A stretch of DNA of 38,463 nt from Paracoccaceae bacterium (GCA_007695345.1 REDZ01000121.1:1-38463); one strand, 5' to 3'. Numbered from the stretch's first letter, positions 1-8,962 are shown. Numbers and translations: made by a program. Notes: generated by a model from the letters alone, not told the origin.

Positions 1-103
1 CGCGCAGCGCCATCAGGCCCGGCATCTCTGTCTCGGCAATCGCGATTTCCTTGCGACCATATTCGGCCAGCGACAGATCACGGATAATGTAGTCCTTGGG
101 CAT
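1..103 (-). CDS. ahcY: Adenosylhomocysteinase, N-terminal fragment (runs off window)
   Basis: Only the first 34 codons lie in the window; the gene continues past base 1. The translated start reads [20 protein letters not shown] followed by [14 protein letters not shown], which matches the conserved N-terminus of S-adenosyl-L-homocysteine hydrolase, including the [10 protein letters not shown] segment. The enzyme splits S-adenosylhomocysteine into adenosine and homocysteine in the cytoplasmic activated-methyl cycle. The ATG (complement of 101-103) is preceded by a strong ribosome binding site, AGGAGGGG on the minus strand (about 110-117), which fixes the start. It is divergent from tamA, with 140 bases between them. 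Confidence 0.93.
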   Translation of the reverse strand, partial: MPKDYIIRDLSLAEYGRKEIAIAETEMPGLMALR

Positions 104-168
104 GCTCACCCCTCCTAAATGCAGGAACTGCTCGCGCGGCGCTTAGCACCCGCGACCCTAGCCGACAA

Positions 169-192
169 GATGCGCGCAAAGTGTCGCGCATC
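169..192 (-). promoter_or_regulatory. Perfect hairpin in the ahcY upstream region
   Basis: GATGCGCG (169-176) and CGCGCATC (185-192) form a perfect 8-bp inverted repeat with an 8-base loop, about 65 bases upstream of the ahcY start. It could be a leader RNA hairpin of ahcY or an operator in the ahcY/tamA divergent region. I do not see the conserved core of the SAH riboswitch that precedes some ahcY genes. Function unknown. Confidence 0.3.
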
Positions 193-243
193 AAGTGTCA
201 TTTGCGATTGTAGCACGAAGCTCTATCTGCGATTGTCATCCTC

Positions 244-2106
244 ATGTGGTCAAGAGTTTCTGACGCGATGACACACCCTGTCCCACATGCGCCCGCCCGT
301 GCGCCTACATGGCGTGTGTACGGGGTTATGGGGGCGGTCGCCGGTCTGGCAGTCGCTATTGCCGGCCCGGTCTGGGCACTGGATGACCTGCGGATCAATT
401 TTCAGGGCGACGATTCGGCGCTTGAAACCGCGCTGACGCGCGCCTCGCTGCTCGCCGCGGCGCGAGATGAAGGGCTCGAGGATGATTTCGAGCTGTTCAC
501 GATTGCCCGTGCCGAATACGGTCAGTTGATCGGCATTTTCTATGAGGCGGGGTTCTACGCCCCCGAAATCTCGGTCCGGATCGATGGGCGAGAGGCCGCC
601 GATATCTCGCCTCTGAACCCGCCATCTCAGATCGGCACGATCGAGCTGACCCTGACGCCGGGGCCCGCCTTCGTGTTCGGGCAGACTCAGCTGGGACCGG
701 TGACCGAAGGAACCGAACTGCCTGCCGGTTTTGCCACGGGAGAGCCCGCGCGCAGCACGATCATCCGTGATGCCGCGGGCGAGGCCGTCGATGGCTGGCG
801 CGATCAGGGCCATGCCAAGGCCGAGCCGTTGGAACAGGACATCACCGCCCGCCACCCGCCGGGCGAGCTGGATGTCGCCGTGCAGATCCAGCCGGGCCCG
901 CGCCTGCGTTTCGGGTCATTGCGCCCCGAGGGGCAGCGTCGCACCCGCGCACGCAGGATAGTCGCCATCGCCGGGCTGCCCGAGGGCGAGGTCTTTTCCC
1001 CCGAAGAGGTGCGTCGCGCCGCCGCCCGGCTGCGCCGCACCGGCACCTTTGCCTCTGTTGCGCTGCGCGAGGCCGAAGACCCCAACCCCGATGGCACCCT
1101 CGATATCAGTGCGGCCGTGGTCGAGGCACCGCGCCGCCGGATCGGCGGCAGTATCGAATACGATACCGAGGCGGGCGGCAAGGTCACCGCCTTCTGGCTG
1201 CATCGCAACCTGTTCGGCGGGGCCGAGCGCTTTCGGATCGAGGGGATGATCAGCGGGCTTGGTGCGCGCAGCGGCAGGCCGGATTACCGCCTGGCGACGA
1301 CCTTCGCGCGCCCCGCAACCATAACGCCCGACACGACCTTGAATCTGGGTGCCGTGATCGAGACGGAGCGCGAAGACGATTTCGAGGCAGAGCGCATTCG
1401 CCTTGATGTCGGGCTGGAGCATCGGTTCAGCAATGAACTGACCTTTGGTGCGGGTATCGGTGTGTTGCTGGAGCGCGCGAAATTCGGCCCCGATCTGGAA
1501 ACCGAACGCGATTTTCGCCTGCTTCTGCTGCCGCTGGACGTGACCTGGGACCGGCGGGACAATGAAAACGCCCCCACCACCGGCACATTCCTGCGCGGTG
1601 AGGTGACGCCCTTTATCGGCGCGCGCGGGTCCGATAGTGGCGCGCGGGCCTATGCTGATCTGCGCGCCTATCGCGGCTTTGGCGAGGATGATCGCGTCGT
1701 TCTGGCCGGGCGGGCGCAGGCAGGCGCTGTCTTTGGCTCTGCGCTGGATCGGACGCCGCGCGATTTCCTGTTCTACTCGGGCGGCAGTGGCACCGTGCGC
1801 GGCCAGCCCTTCCGGTCGCTCGGGGTTACCTCGGATGGCGTGCGCTCGGGGGGGCGCGGTTTTGCGGCACTTTCGGCCGAAGCGCGAGTGCGCGCGACCG
1901 AGAATATCGGCGTCGTCGCCTTTGCCGATGCGGGCCGCGTGTCGGACGGGCCGATATCCGGCGGCTCGGACTGGCACGCCGGGGCAGGGCTGGGCTTGCG
2001 CTACAACACGCCGGTCGGGCCGCTGCGGGTGGATATCGCCCAACCGGTTGCGGGTGATACGGGTCGCGGTGTTCAGTTGTATCTCGGGATAGGGCAGGCG
2101 TTCTGA
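244..2106 (+). CDS. tamA: TamA-type outer-membrane assembly protein (Omp85 family)
   Basis: Outer-membrane half of the TAM system, which with TamB helps place proteins (and probably lipids) in the outer membrane. The N-terminal stretch has a hydrophobic segment ending GPVWA, consistent with a signal peptide. POTRA-like repeats follow (roughly residues 50-300), then a C-terminal beta-barrel (about 310-620) ending in Phe, the usual last residue of outer-membrane barrel proteins. Length (620 aa) fits alphaproteobacterial TamA. The start is uncertain: ATG at 244 or 268, or a later codon nearer the signal peptide; none has a clear ribosome binding site. The TGA stop overlaps the tamB ATG (TGATG), indicating translational coupling. 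Confidence 0.88.
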   Translation: MWSRVSDAMTHPVPHAPARAPTWRVYGVMGAVAGLAVAIAGPVWALDDLRINFQGDDSALETALTRASLLAAARDEGLEDDFELFTIARAEYGQLIGIFYEAGFYAPEISVRIDGREAADISPLNPPSQIGTIELTLTPGPAFVFGQTQLGPVTEGTELPAGFATGEPARSTIIRDAAGEAVDGWRDQGHAKAEPLEQDITARHPPGELDVAVQIQPGPRLRFGSLRPEGQRRTRARRIVAIAGLPEGEVFSPEEVRRAAARLRRTGTFASVALREAEDPNPDGTLDISAAVVEAPRRRIGGSIEYDTEAGGKVTAFWLHRNLFGGAERFRIEGMISGLGARSGRPDYRLATTFARPATITPDTTLNLGAVIETEREDDFEAERIRLDVGLEHRFSNELTFGAGIGVLLERAKFGPDLETERDFRLLLLPLDVTWDRRDNENAPTTGTFLRGEVTPFIGARGSDSGARAYADLRAYRGFGEDDRVVLAGRAQAGAVFGSALDRTPRDFLFYSGGSGTVRGQPFRSLGVTSDGVRSGGRGFAALSAEARVRATENIGVVAFADAGRVSDGPISGGSDWHAGAGLGLRYNTPVGPLRVDIAQPVAGDTGRGVQLYLGIGQAF

Positions 2107-5100
2107 TGCGGTTTCAGGCACTTCTGCTCTGGGTTCTGTGCACGGTGTTCGTGCTGGATATATCCCCCGCATCGGCGCAGTTTCTGGACCGTTTGCTGCC
2201 CGGACGGTCCGAAAGTGACGAGGGGTTTCTGACCCGCACCTTGCAGGAAAGCCTGTCAGGCAGTGGCCGCGAAGTGCGGATCACCGGGTTTCAGGGGGCG
2301 CTGTCCTCGCGCGCGACGTTTCAGACAATGACCATCGCCGATGATGATGGTGTCTGGCTGACCATCGAAGGTGGCGCGATGCAGTGGAACCGCTCGGCGC
2401 TGTTCCAGCGGCGCATTGATATCGGGGAACTGTCGGCAGACCGTATCACGGTCGAGCGCGCGCCCCTTGGTGATGAACCCGAACCTGGCGAAGATCTGGT
2501 CCGCCGCCTGGAATTTGAGTTGCCGGAACTGCCAGTTTCGGTCCGACTGGGCGTGCTGAGTGTGGAGGAAGTCGTGTTGGCGCCTGCACTACTGGGTCAG
2601 GAATTGCGCGCCAGCGTCAACGGCACCGCGCAACTGGCCGGTGGCGAGGGCAGCGCGGAATTGGAAGTCGAGCGTCTGGACGATGTGGCCGGGCGCTTTG
2701 CGATTGATGGTGAATTCTCGAACGACACCCGCGTTCTGCGCCTTGACCTGCGCGCAGAGGAAGACCCAGGTGGCCTGGCTGTCAGCCTGCTGGATATTCC
2801 CGGCGCGCCCTCGGTCAATCTGGAGATTGCGGGCGAGGGGCCCATCGACACATTTGCCGCCGATATCCGGCTGGCCACGGATGGCGAGGACCGGGTCACG
2901 GGCGATTTCGAACTGCAGACCACCCGCCCCGGTGTGGCGCAGGCGATCCGGCTGGATCTGGGGGGCGATCTGCGTCCCTTGCTGCAACCCGAGTTCCATC
3001 CCTTTTTTGGCGCTGAATCACGGCTTCGGACCGAAGCGCAGCGTTTCGAGGATGGGCGCCTGTCGCTGGATGAGCTGGAAATCCGCACCGACAAGCTGGG
3101 CCTGCGCGGGGCCTTGGCGCTGGGTGCCGACCAGTTCCCGGAATTCATCGACCTGCGCGGCGAGATTGCGTCGCGCGACGGGTCGCGCGTGGTCTTGCCG
3201 GTTGCGGGCGGGACCACCAGCATTGAGTCAGCCGAACTGCAACTGGGGTTCGATGCCTCGGTCGATGAGGACTGGACGCTGATCGCGGAATTGCTGGGCT
3301 TCGACAATGAGGATTTTCAGGTCGAACAATTATCCGTGGACGGGATCGGCCGGATTTCGACCCAGGGGTTTGGCGAGGATATCGATGTTGTCGATGCGCT
3401 GATCGATTTCTCGACCCTCGGACTGTCCGCGCGCGACCCGGCCATCGCCGAGGCGCTGGGCCCGGCTGTGTCAGGCTCGATTGCGCTGCTGTGGCGCGAG
3501 GGGCGGCCCCTGTTGCTGCCGGGCTTCCAGATTGAAGGGCGCGATTATGCGCTGAATGGCCGGGGGCAGCTGGATGATGGTGTGATCGACCTGAACGCGC
3601 AGGCCAATTTCCGAGATGTTTCGCGCCTGTCGATGCTGGCGGACCGGCCACTTTCGGGGGCGGTGCGCGCGCAGGTCGCGGGATCGCTGGGGCCGCAGCG
3701 CGACCGGTTTCAGGTGTCGGCTGAACTGTCGGGCCAGGACCTGACGATAGATCAGGCCGAAGTGGACGCGTTGCTGGCCGGGCGTAGCGTGATCGCGCTG
3801 GAGGCATCGGGTCAGGGTGGCACGATTAATCTGGAGAAGCTGGAAGCGACGGCGCGGACTTTGCGCGCGGAATTGTCCGGGCTGGTCACGTCTGATGATG
3901 TCGATCTGAGCGGCGAGCTGGATTTCGCCGATCTGACGGTGCTGGGTGGCGATTTCGGGGGCGCGATGGACGCGCGGATCAGTCTGCGCGGCGAGTCCGA
4001 GCGTGAGCGGCTGCGTCTGGACGCCATGACCCGCGATCTGACAGTCGGCCAGGCCGAGGCCAATCGCCTGCTACGCGGCGAGACGCGGCTGATGCTGTCG
4101 GGCCAGCGCGACGGGCTTGCCTTTGATCTGCAGGCGCTGGAGCTGCGCAATTCCGCACTCAGCCTCGATGCGTCGGGGCGCTATGAGGCGGGCGCCTCGC
4201 GTCTGCTGGCGGATCTGCAACTGCCCAGCCTGACCGCGATCCGCCCGGAACTGGCGGGCAGCGTTCAGGGCCGTCTGCAGGTCGAGGAAGATGGCGACAC
4301 GCGGCGCGCGTCGCTCGATGCCTCGGCGCAGGGGCTGCGCGCGGGGGCTGATGCGGCCAACACACTTCTGGCCGGGCGGCAGGAACTGACCGCATCGGTT
4401 GTGCAGCGCCCCGACACGATCCTGCTTGAGAATCTGCGCCTGAGCGGGCCGCAACTGAACGCCACTGTCTCTGGCGAACTGGTCGACGGCCTGCCCAGCT
4501 TGCAGATCGACGGACGGCTGAACAATCTGGCCCTGCTGGTCCCGGGTATAGAGGGGCCGGTCACGCTGGGTGGCACAGCACGCGGGCAGGGCGATGGCTA
4601 TGCGCTGAACCTGTCGGCCAGTGGTCCGGCAGGTGTGCAGGCGCAAGTGTCAGGCACGATCAGCGATGATCTGCGCGGCGATCTGCGGGTACAGGGCAGC
4701 ACCGATCTCGCCCTGATCAATCCGCGCATCGAACCGCGCTCCATACAAGGGCCGGTCAGTTTTGACGCCAGGCTGAATGGTCCGCTTGCCCTGTCATCCG
4801 TGTCCGGCAGCGCCGAAGGATCGGGCATCATGCTTGTGCTGCCCCAGCAGAACCTGCGCATGACCGATATTTCCATGCAGGCGCAACTGTCCGGCGGGCG
4901 CGCGACTTTGGATGCGCGTGGCAATTCCGCCAATGGCGGGAATTTCACGCTGGGTGGGGATATCAATATCGATGGCCAGCCCGAGGGTGATCTGCGCATG
5001 AGCCTGAACGCCCTGCGCATCGTGGACCCGCAACTGTTCGAGACCGAAATCAGCGGCACGCTGGGCATTCGCGGCCCGCTGACACGCGGCCCCGCGATCT

Positions 5101-5963
5101 CGGGTAACCTGCAGCTTGACCGGACCGAGATCCGCATTCCGCGCGTCGGGCTGGCTGGACGCGGGTTCATTCCGCCCAATATTAGCCATGTCGGGGAACG
5201 CCCCGAATCGCGCGTAACGCGCGAACGGGCAGGCATTTTTCAGGGCGAAACGCATGGCCGCACCCCCTTTCCGCCTTCGCTCGATATCTCGATCGATGCG
5301 CCCAACCGGATATTCATTCGCGGCCGCGGGCTGGATGCCGAACTGGGCGGCAGCCTGCGCCTGACCGGCACCACGGCAGATATCATCCCCATCGGGCAAT
5401 TCGGTCTGATCCGGGGGCGTCTGGACCTGCTGGGCAACCGGTTCACGCTGAACGAAGGTTTCGCCAGCATGCAGGGCGATCTGATGCCTTTCGTGCGGCT
5501 GGTCGCGTCCACCGAGCGCGAAGGCGTGGTGGCGCGAATCGTTCTCGAAGGGCCGGCCAATGCGCCGGAGATCCTGTTCGAATCGACGCCCGAGCTTCCA
5601 CAGGAAGAGGTCGTGTCGCTGCTGCTGTTCGGACGCGGCTTCGAGACACTTTCGGTGTTTCAGGCCGCGCAGCTCGCCTCTTCGCTGGCAACGCTGTCGG
5701 GGCGCAGCGAAGGGATCATGGAACGCGTGCGCCGCAATGTCGGGCTGGATGATCTGGACGTGCGCACGAGCGAAGATGGCGAAACCACCGTCCGGCTGGG
5801 GCGCTATCTGACCGAACGTATCTATACCGATGTCGAGGTCAGCCCCCAGGGCAGCACTGAAGCGTCGATCAATATCGACCTGACTTCGTCGCTGACCGCA
5901 CGCGGGCGTGTGGATAATGAAGGACGCAGCAGCGTCGGGCTGTTTTTTGAGCGCGATTACTGA
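2106..5963 (+). CDS. tamB: TamB-type translocation and assembly module protein (DUF490)
   Basis: Large periplasm-spanning partner of TamA (1285 aa, in the family range). It begins with an uncleaved-anchor or signal-like hydrophobic segment (residues about 3-22), continues as a long run of repetitive beta-rich sequence, and ends with the conserved TamB C-terminal domain (about the last 350 residues, including LLLFGRGFETLSVFQAAQLA and the final GLFFERDY). Such proteins form a hydrophobic groove between the inner and outer membrane. Its ATG lies within the tamA stop overlap, so the two are almost surely co-translated. The sdr gene starts 12 bases downstream. Confidence 0.9.
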   Translation: MRFQALLLWVLCTVFVLDISPASAQFLDRLLPGRSESDEGFLTRTLQESLSGSGREVRITGFQGALSSRATFQTMTIADDDGVWLTIEGGAMQWNRSALFQRRIDIGELSADRITVERAPLGDEPEPGEDLVRRLEFELPELPVSVRLGVLSVEEVVLAPALLGQELRASVNGTAQLAGGEGSAELEVERLDDVAGRFAIDGEFSNDTRVLRLDLRAEEDPGGLAVSLLDIPGAPSVNLEIAGEGPIDTFAADIRLATDGEDRVTGDFELQTTRPGVAQAIRLDLGGDLRPLLQPEFHPFFGAESRLRTEAQRFEDGRLSLDELEIRTDKLGLRGALALGADQFPEFIDLRGEIASRDGSRVVLPVAGGTTSIESAELQLGFDASVDEDWTLIAELLGFDNEDFQVEQLSVDGIGRISTQGFGEDIDVVDALIDFSTLGLSARDPAIAEALGPAVSGSIALLWREGRPLLLPGFQIEGRDYALNGRGQLDDGVIDLNAQANFRDVSRLSMLADRPLSGAVRAQVAGSLGPQRDRFQVSAELSGQDLTIDQAEVDALLAGRSVIALEASGQGGTINLEKLEATARTLRAELSGLVTSDDVDLSGELDFADLTVLGGDFGGAMDARISLRGESERERLRLDAMTRDLTVGQAEANRLLRGETRLMLSGQRDGLAFDLQALELRNSALSLDASGRYEAGASRLLADLQLPSLTAIRPELAGSVQGRLQVEEDGDTRRASLDASAQGLRAGADAANTLLAGRQELTASVVQRPDTILLENLRLSGPQLNATVSGELVDGLPSLQIDGRLNNLALLVPGIEGPVTLGGTARGQGDGYALNLSASGPAGVQAQVSGTISDDLRGDLRVQGSTDLALINPRIEPRSIQGPVSFDARLNGPLALSSVSGSAEGSGIMLVLPQQNLRMTDISMQAQLSGGRATLDARGNSANGGNFTLGGDINIDGQPEGDLRMSLNALRIVDPQLFETEISGTLGIRGPLTRGPAISGNLQLDRTEIRIPRVGLAGRGFIPPNISHVGERPESRVTRERAGIFQGETHGRTPFPPSLDISIDAPNRIFIRGRGLDAELGGSLRLTGTTADIIPIGQFGLIRGRLDLLGNRFTLNEGFASMQGDLMPFVRLVASTEREGVVARIVLEGPANAPEILFESTPELPQEEVVSLLLFGRGFETLSVFQAAQLASSLATLSGRSEGIMERVRRNVGLDDLDVRTSEDGETTVRLGRYLTERIYTDVEVSPQGSTEASINIDLTSSLTARGRVDNEGRSSVGLFFERDY

Positions 5964-5975
5964 GGGAAAATCACC

Positions 5976-6734
5976 ATGGATGATGCCGCTGCACTTGCAG
6001 GCAAGGCTGTCCTGATCACTGGCGCCAGCCGCGGTATCGGGGCAGAGGCCGCGCGCGCGTTCGCGCAGGCCGGGGCGCATGTCGGGATCGCTGCGCGCTC
6101 GACGGGGGCGCTGGAAGCGCTGGCGCAGGAAACCGGTGCGGCGCCGATCGCCTGCGATGTCGCCGATTTCGCTGCGGTCGAGGGGGCGGTTGCGGGAATG
6201 CTGGAGCGTTTCGGGCGGCTGGATGTGCTGATCAACAATGCCGGTGTGATTGATCCCATCGCGCCGCTCTCCAGTGCTGACCCGGATGAATTTGGCGCGC
6301 TTGTAGACATCAACCTGAAGGGCGTGTTTCACGGAATGCGCGCGGCGCTCCCGGCGATGATGCAGCAGGGCGGGGGCACGATCATCACGATCGGGTCCGG
6401 CGCGGCGCATAACCCGCTGGAAGGCTGGGGTGCCTATTGCGCGTCGAAATCGGCGGCGCTGATGCTGACCCGCGTTGCGGATATCGAGGCGCGTGGCCGC
6501 GATGTGCGCGTCATGAGCCTGTCGCCCGGCACGGTAGCCACGGATATGCAGCGCACGATCCGTGACAGCGGGATCAATGCGGTCAGCCGTCTTGACTGGT
6601 CAGCTCATATCCCGCCCGACTGGCCCGCGCGCGCGCTGGTCTGGATGTGTTCGGCAGATGCGGATGACTGGGTCGGGCGCGAAGTGTCGCTGCGCGATGA
6701 CGGGATTCGCAAGCGGATAGGCCTGTCGGCATGA
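5976..6734 (+). CDS. SDR-family NAD(P)-dependent oxidoreductase
   Basis: Classical short-chain dehydrogenase/reductase of 252 aa. The cofactor motif TGASRGIG is at residues 15-22, NNAG at 87-90, the catalytic Ser near 141, and the YxxxK pair is Tyr154/Lys158 (YCASK). All active-site residues are present, so it should be an active cytoplasmic oxidoreductase; the substrate cannot be read from sequence. The start is supported by an AGGGAAAA stretch just upstream. It follows tamB by 12 bases and overlaps the crotonase gene by 4, so it is in the same transcription unit; pairing with a crotonase suggests acyl-CoA or ketone metabolism, but that is inference. Confidence 0.88.
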   Translation: MDDAAALAGKAVLITGASRGIGAEAARAFAQAGAHVGIAARSTGALEALAQETGAAPIACDVADFAAVEGAVAGMLERFGRLDVLINNAGVIDPIAPLSSADPDEFGALVDINLKGVFHGMRAALPAMMQQGGGTIITIGSGAAHNPLEGWGAYCASKSAALMLTRVADIEARGRDVRVMSLSPGTVATDMQRTIRDSGINAVSRLDWSAHIPPDWPARALVWMCSADADDWVGREVSLRDDGIRKRIGLSA

Positions 6735-7375
6735 TCCGCGCGGCGCAGGTCGGGGCCACGTGCACCCTGACCCTTGACCGAACAGACAAGGCGAACGCAC
6801 TGGACAGCACGATGCTGCAGGCGCTTATCGACGGGGTTGATGCCGCCAGCGATGCGGGCGCGCGTGTGCTGGTATTGACCGGCCACGGCAAGGTGTTTTC
6901 CGCCGGTGCCGATCTGGATGCCGCGCGGCAGGGGCTGGCCAGCTCGCCACTATGGGAAGAGCTGTCGGCGCGGATCGCATCCTTTGCCGGATTGAGCATC
7001 GCTGCGCTGAACGGCACTGTCGCCGGCGGCGCGTGCGGGATGGTCCTTGCCTGCGATCTGCGCATTGCCCCGCGTCGGGCCAAGCTATTCTACCCGGTCA
7101 TGAAGCTGGGCTTTCTGCCGCAGCCATCGGACCCGGCGCGGCTGGTGGCGCTGGTGGGGCCTGCGCGGGCGAAACTGATCCTGATGGCAGGGCTGAAGGT
7201 CAGCGCGGAAGAGGCGCAGGGCTGGGGCCTGATCGACCGCATCTGCGATGATAACGGGCTGGACGCGATGGTGCAGGCGCTGTCCGCCGATGTGTTGTCC
7301 GCGCCGGATGGCCATGTTTCTGCGATCAAACGCCTCATCCCGTCATATTCGGCTGTGTCAAAGGGCGCGGTTTAG
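6731..7375 (+). CDS. Enoyl-CoA hydratase/isomerase (crotonase) family protein, non-canonical
   Basis: Crotonase-fold protein of 214 aa, about 45 residues shorter than a typical enoyl-CoA hydratase, with most of the C-terminal helical region missing. The oxyanion-hole segment FSAGADL (56-62) and the VAGGACGMVLACD segment are recognisable. Both glutamates used by true enoyl-CoA hydratases appear replaced: Gly103 where GGGCEL has Glu, and Val123 where the GQPE-type segment has Glu. It is therefore unlikely to be an ordinary hydratase; another crotonase activity (isomerase, hydrolase, decarboxylase) or a binding role is possible. Its ATG overlaps the SDR stop by 4 bases. Confidence 0.8.
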   Translation: MIRAAQVGATCTLTLDRTDKANALDSTMLQALIDGVDAASDAGARVLVLTGHGKVFSAGADLDAARQGLASSPLWEELSARIASFAGLSIAALNGTVAGGACGMVLACDLRIAPRRAKLFYPVMKLGFLPQPSDPARLVALVGPARAKLILMAGLKVSAEEAQGWGLIDRICDDNGLDAMVQALSADVLSAPDGHVSAIKRLIPSYSAVSKGAV

Positions 7376-7388
7376 CTAGACAAAGGGC

Positions 7389-7739
7389 ATGATCGCGCGG
7401 TTGCGGATATTCTTTGCGCTGATGCTGGCGCTGACGCTGGGCCTGGGCAGCCTGACGCACGCGCTTGCGCGCCATCAGGCCGCAGGCGCGCAGACAATGG
7501 TTATCTGCACAGGCTACGGGCTGGTGCAGATCACGCTGGATGCCAATGGCAACCCGGTCGAGCAGAGCTTGCCTTGTCCCGATTGCATTCTGGGCGCGGG
7601 CGCCTTGCTGGTGGCCATGCCTGCCATGACGTGCCCGGATACGTTCAGCGCCTGGGCCGCGCCAGTTTCCGGCATTGTGGCGCGATCCGGGGCCGGGTAC
7701 CTGTGGCCCCCGTCGCGGGGCCCGCCGTTGCTTGTCTAG
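7389..7739 (+). CDS. Small secreted CxxC protein (DUF2946-like)
   Basis: Protein of 116 aa with an N-terminal hydrophobic signal segment (about residues 6-27), a VICTGYG segment and a CPDC pair (about residues 58-61), followed by a second hydrophobic stretch. This layout resembles DUF2946-type proteins often encoded beside copper genes in proteobacteria. It lies 13 bases after the crotonase gene and 36 bases before the PCu(A)C chaperone, so a role in periplasmic copper handling is suggested by context. The molecular function is unknown. Confidence 0.65.
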   Translation: MIARLRIFFALMLALTLGLGSLTHALARHQAAGAQTMVICTGYGLVQITLDANGNPVEQSLPCPDCILGAGALLVAMPAMTCPDTFSAWAAPVSGIVARSGAGYLWPPSRGPPLLV

Positions 7740-7775
7740 AGACGAGTTTCGGAAATCTCAGACAAGGACAAGACG

Positions 7776-8270
7776 ATGAAAACCCGATTTCTTGCGGCCT
7801 CTGTTGTCGCCCTGTTTGCCGTGCCTGCACTTGCGTCGGACGGCATCCGGATCACCGACCCCTTTGCGCGCTCTGCCCATGGGATGTCGCAATCAGGCGC
7901 GGCCTTCATGACCATAGAGAACCATGGAGTCACTGACCGCCGCCTGATCGCTGCCCGCTCGGACGCGGCGGCGCGTGTCGAACTGCACACCCATGTCGAG
8001 GATGATGAGGGTGTGATGCGCATGGTCGAGGTCGAGGAGTTCCTGATCCCTGCCCATGGCACCCATGCGTTGGAGCGTGGGGGTGACCATATCATGTTCA
8101 TGGGGATCGCGCAGTCCTTTGACCACGGGGCCGAAGTCAGTGTCACGCTTGTATTCGATGATGGGGCAGAGATGGAACTGATTGTCCCGGTCGATCTGGA
8201 ACGCGGGGCCGATCATGGGCATTCCGGCAGTCAAGATGACGACCATGGGCATTCCGATTCGCATGACTGA
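7776..8270 (+). CDS. Periplasmic copper chaperone PCu(A)C
   Basis: 164-aa protein with a cleavable signal peptide (to about residue 20, ending ALAS) and the PCu(A)C/DUF461 fold. Copper-binding His and Met residues are visible: ELHTH, GVMRM and GGDHIMFMG match the family pattern of spaced H-M-H-M ligands. Known family members deliver Cu(I) to cytochrome oxidase. The C-terminus carries an additional His/Asp-rich tail (two DHGHS-type repeats), often an extra metal-binding extension. An AAGGA ribosome binding site sits 8 bases before the ATG. The upstream small CxxC protein is a likely partner. A strong hairpin follows the gene. Confidence 0.9.
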   Translation: MKTRFLAASVVALFAVPALASDGIRITDPFARSAHGMSQSGAAFMTIENHGVTDRRLIAARSDAAARVELHTHVEDDEGVMRMVEVEEFLIPAHGTHALERGGDHIMFMGIAQSFDHGAEVSVTLVFDDGAEMELIVPVDLERGADHGHSGSQDDDHGHSDSHD

Positions 8271-8306
8271 AACGGACAAAGCCTGACAGATTACTCATCT
8301 GAAACG

Positions 8307-8339
8307 GCTGCGCCCTGTCCATGATGGACAGGGCGCAGC
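8307..8339. terminator. Strong hairpin terminator between convergent genes
   Basis: GCTGCGCCCTGTCCA and its exact complement form a perfect 15-bp stem around a 3-base loop, 37 bases after the PCu(A)C stop and 28 bases before the end of the convergent minus-strand gene. There is no long T run on either side, but position and stability fit a bidirectional terminator. Confidence 0.75.
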
Positions 8340-8366
8340 TATGTCCGATTGGCTGGCTGTGACCGC

Positions 8367-8681
8367 TCAGCTTGTGCAGCGCGCCTCGGCGGCTGCGCCA
8401 AAGGCCCGGTAGCGCGTCCAGAACGCGTTGTCGCGGTCGCTTTTGGACATGCGAACATCCTGCGCGAGTTGCGGATCGCGGAAGAACCGCGCAGCGCGGC
8501 GCTGTTCGGCGCGTGTCAGCGATTGCCTAGCTACCGAATCGATGCAGCGGCACAGGGCGCGAGTGGCCTGTGGCCGGTCAGAGCGCAGGCAGGCGCTCTC
8601 GATCGGGCCGGCACTGGCAATGGTGGGAATGACGGGCGCGATCAGCGCGGCGGCGACTGCTGCGAAAAGAATACGTTTCAT
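8367..8681 (-). CDS. Small secreted protein of unknown function
   Basis: I chose the ATG at 8679-8681 (complement) because it starts a textbook signal peptide (MKRILFAAVAAALIAP to about residue 23) and has GAGAGG just upstream; this gives 104 aa. The frame is open for 25 more codons to another ATG at 8756, also preceded by AGAGG, but that would place a hydrophilic stretch before the signal peptide. The mature part has several cysteines (ACLRS, LCRCI, ARCTS) and an Arg-rich FFRDPQLAQDVRMS segment. I recognise this as a type common in Rhodobacteraceae, sometimes labelled arginine transporter without good reason; no function can be assigned. A candidate -10 (TATTAT, complement of 8783-8788) lies upstream. 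Confidence 0.7.
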   Translation of the reverse strand: MKRILFAAVAAALIAPVIPTIASAGPIESACLRSDRPQATRALCRCIDSVARQSLTRAEQRRAARFFRDPQLAQDVRMSKSDRDNAFWTRYRAFGAAAEARCTS

Positions 8682-8962
8682 CTGCCTCTCAGTTTCCTGT
8701 CTTGTTGGCGCGCCCCAGCCGCCCATGTTCTCTGGCCGTGCAGAGCCGCGCTTCATTTTGCCTCTGAGTAGTTAACACTGAAATAATAGCAGAAACCGGC
8801 GCCGCAGCGCGACCGTTTTTGTCCCCTGGCGCAAAATGTCTCACCCCACTTTGCAGGCATGTCAGATATTGCGCGCGCTGCGTGGCGGAACACAAGCCAT
8901 GCCATCCAGAGTGTGCTGTCTGCCTCACACCACAGCCTACCCCCGAACCAACGCGTCGCGAA

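Noticed and set aside
104-200. SAH or SAM/SAH riboswitch upstream of ahcY
   Set aside because: I could not find the conserved core sequences; only a simple hairpin is seen.
4794-6410. A 538-codon minus-strand frame across tamB and the SDR gene
   Set aside because: It spans two well-supported plus-strand genes and their junction, and its translation has no recognisable domain.
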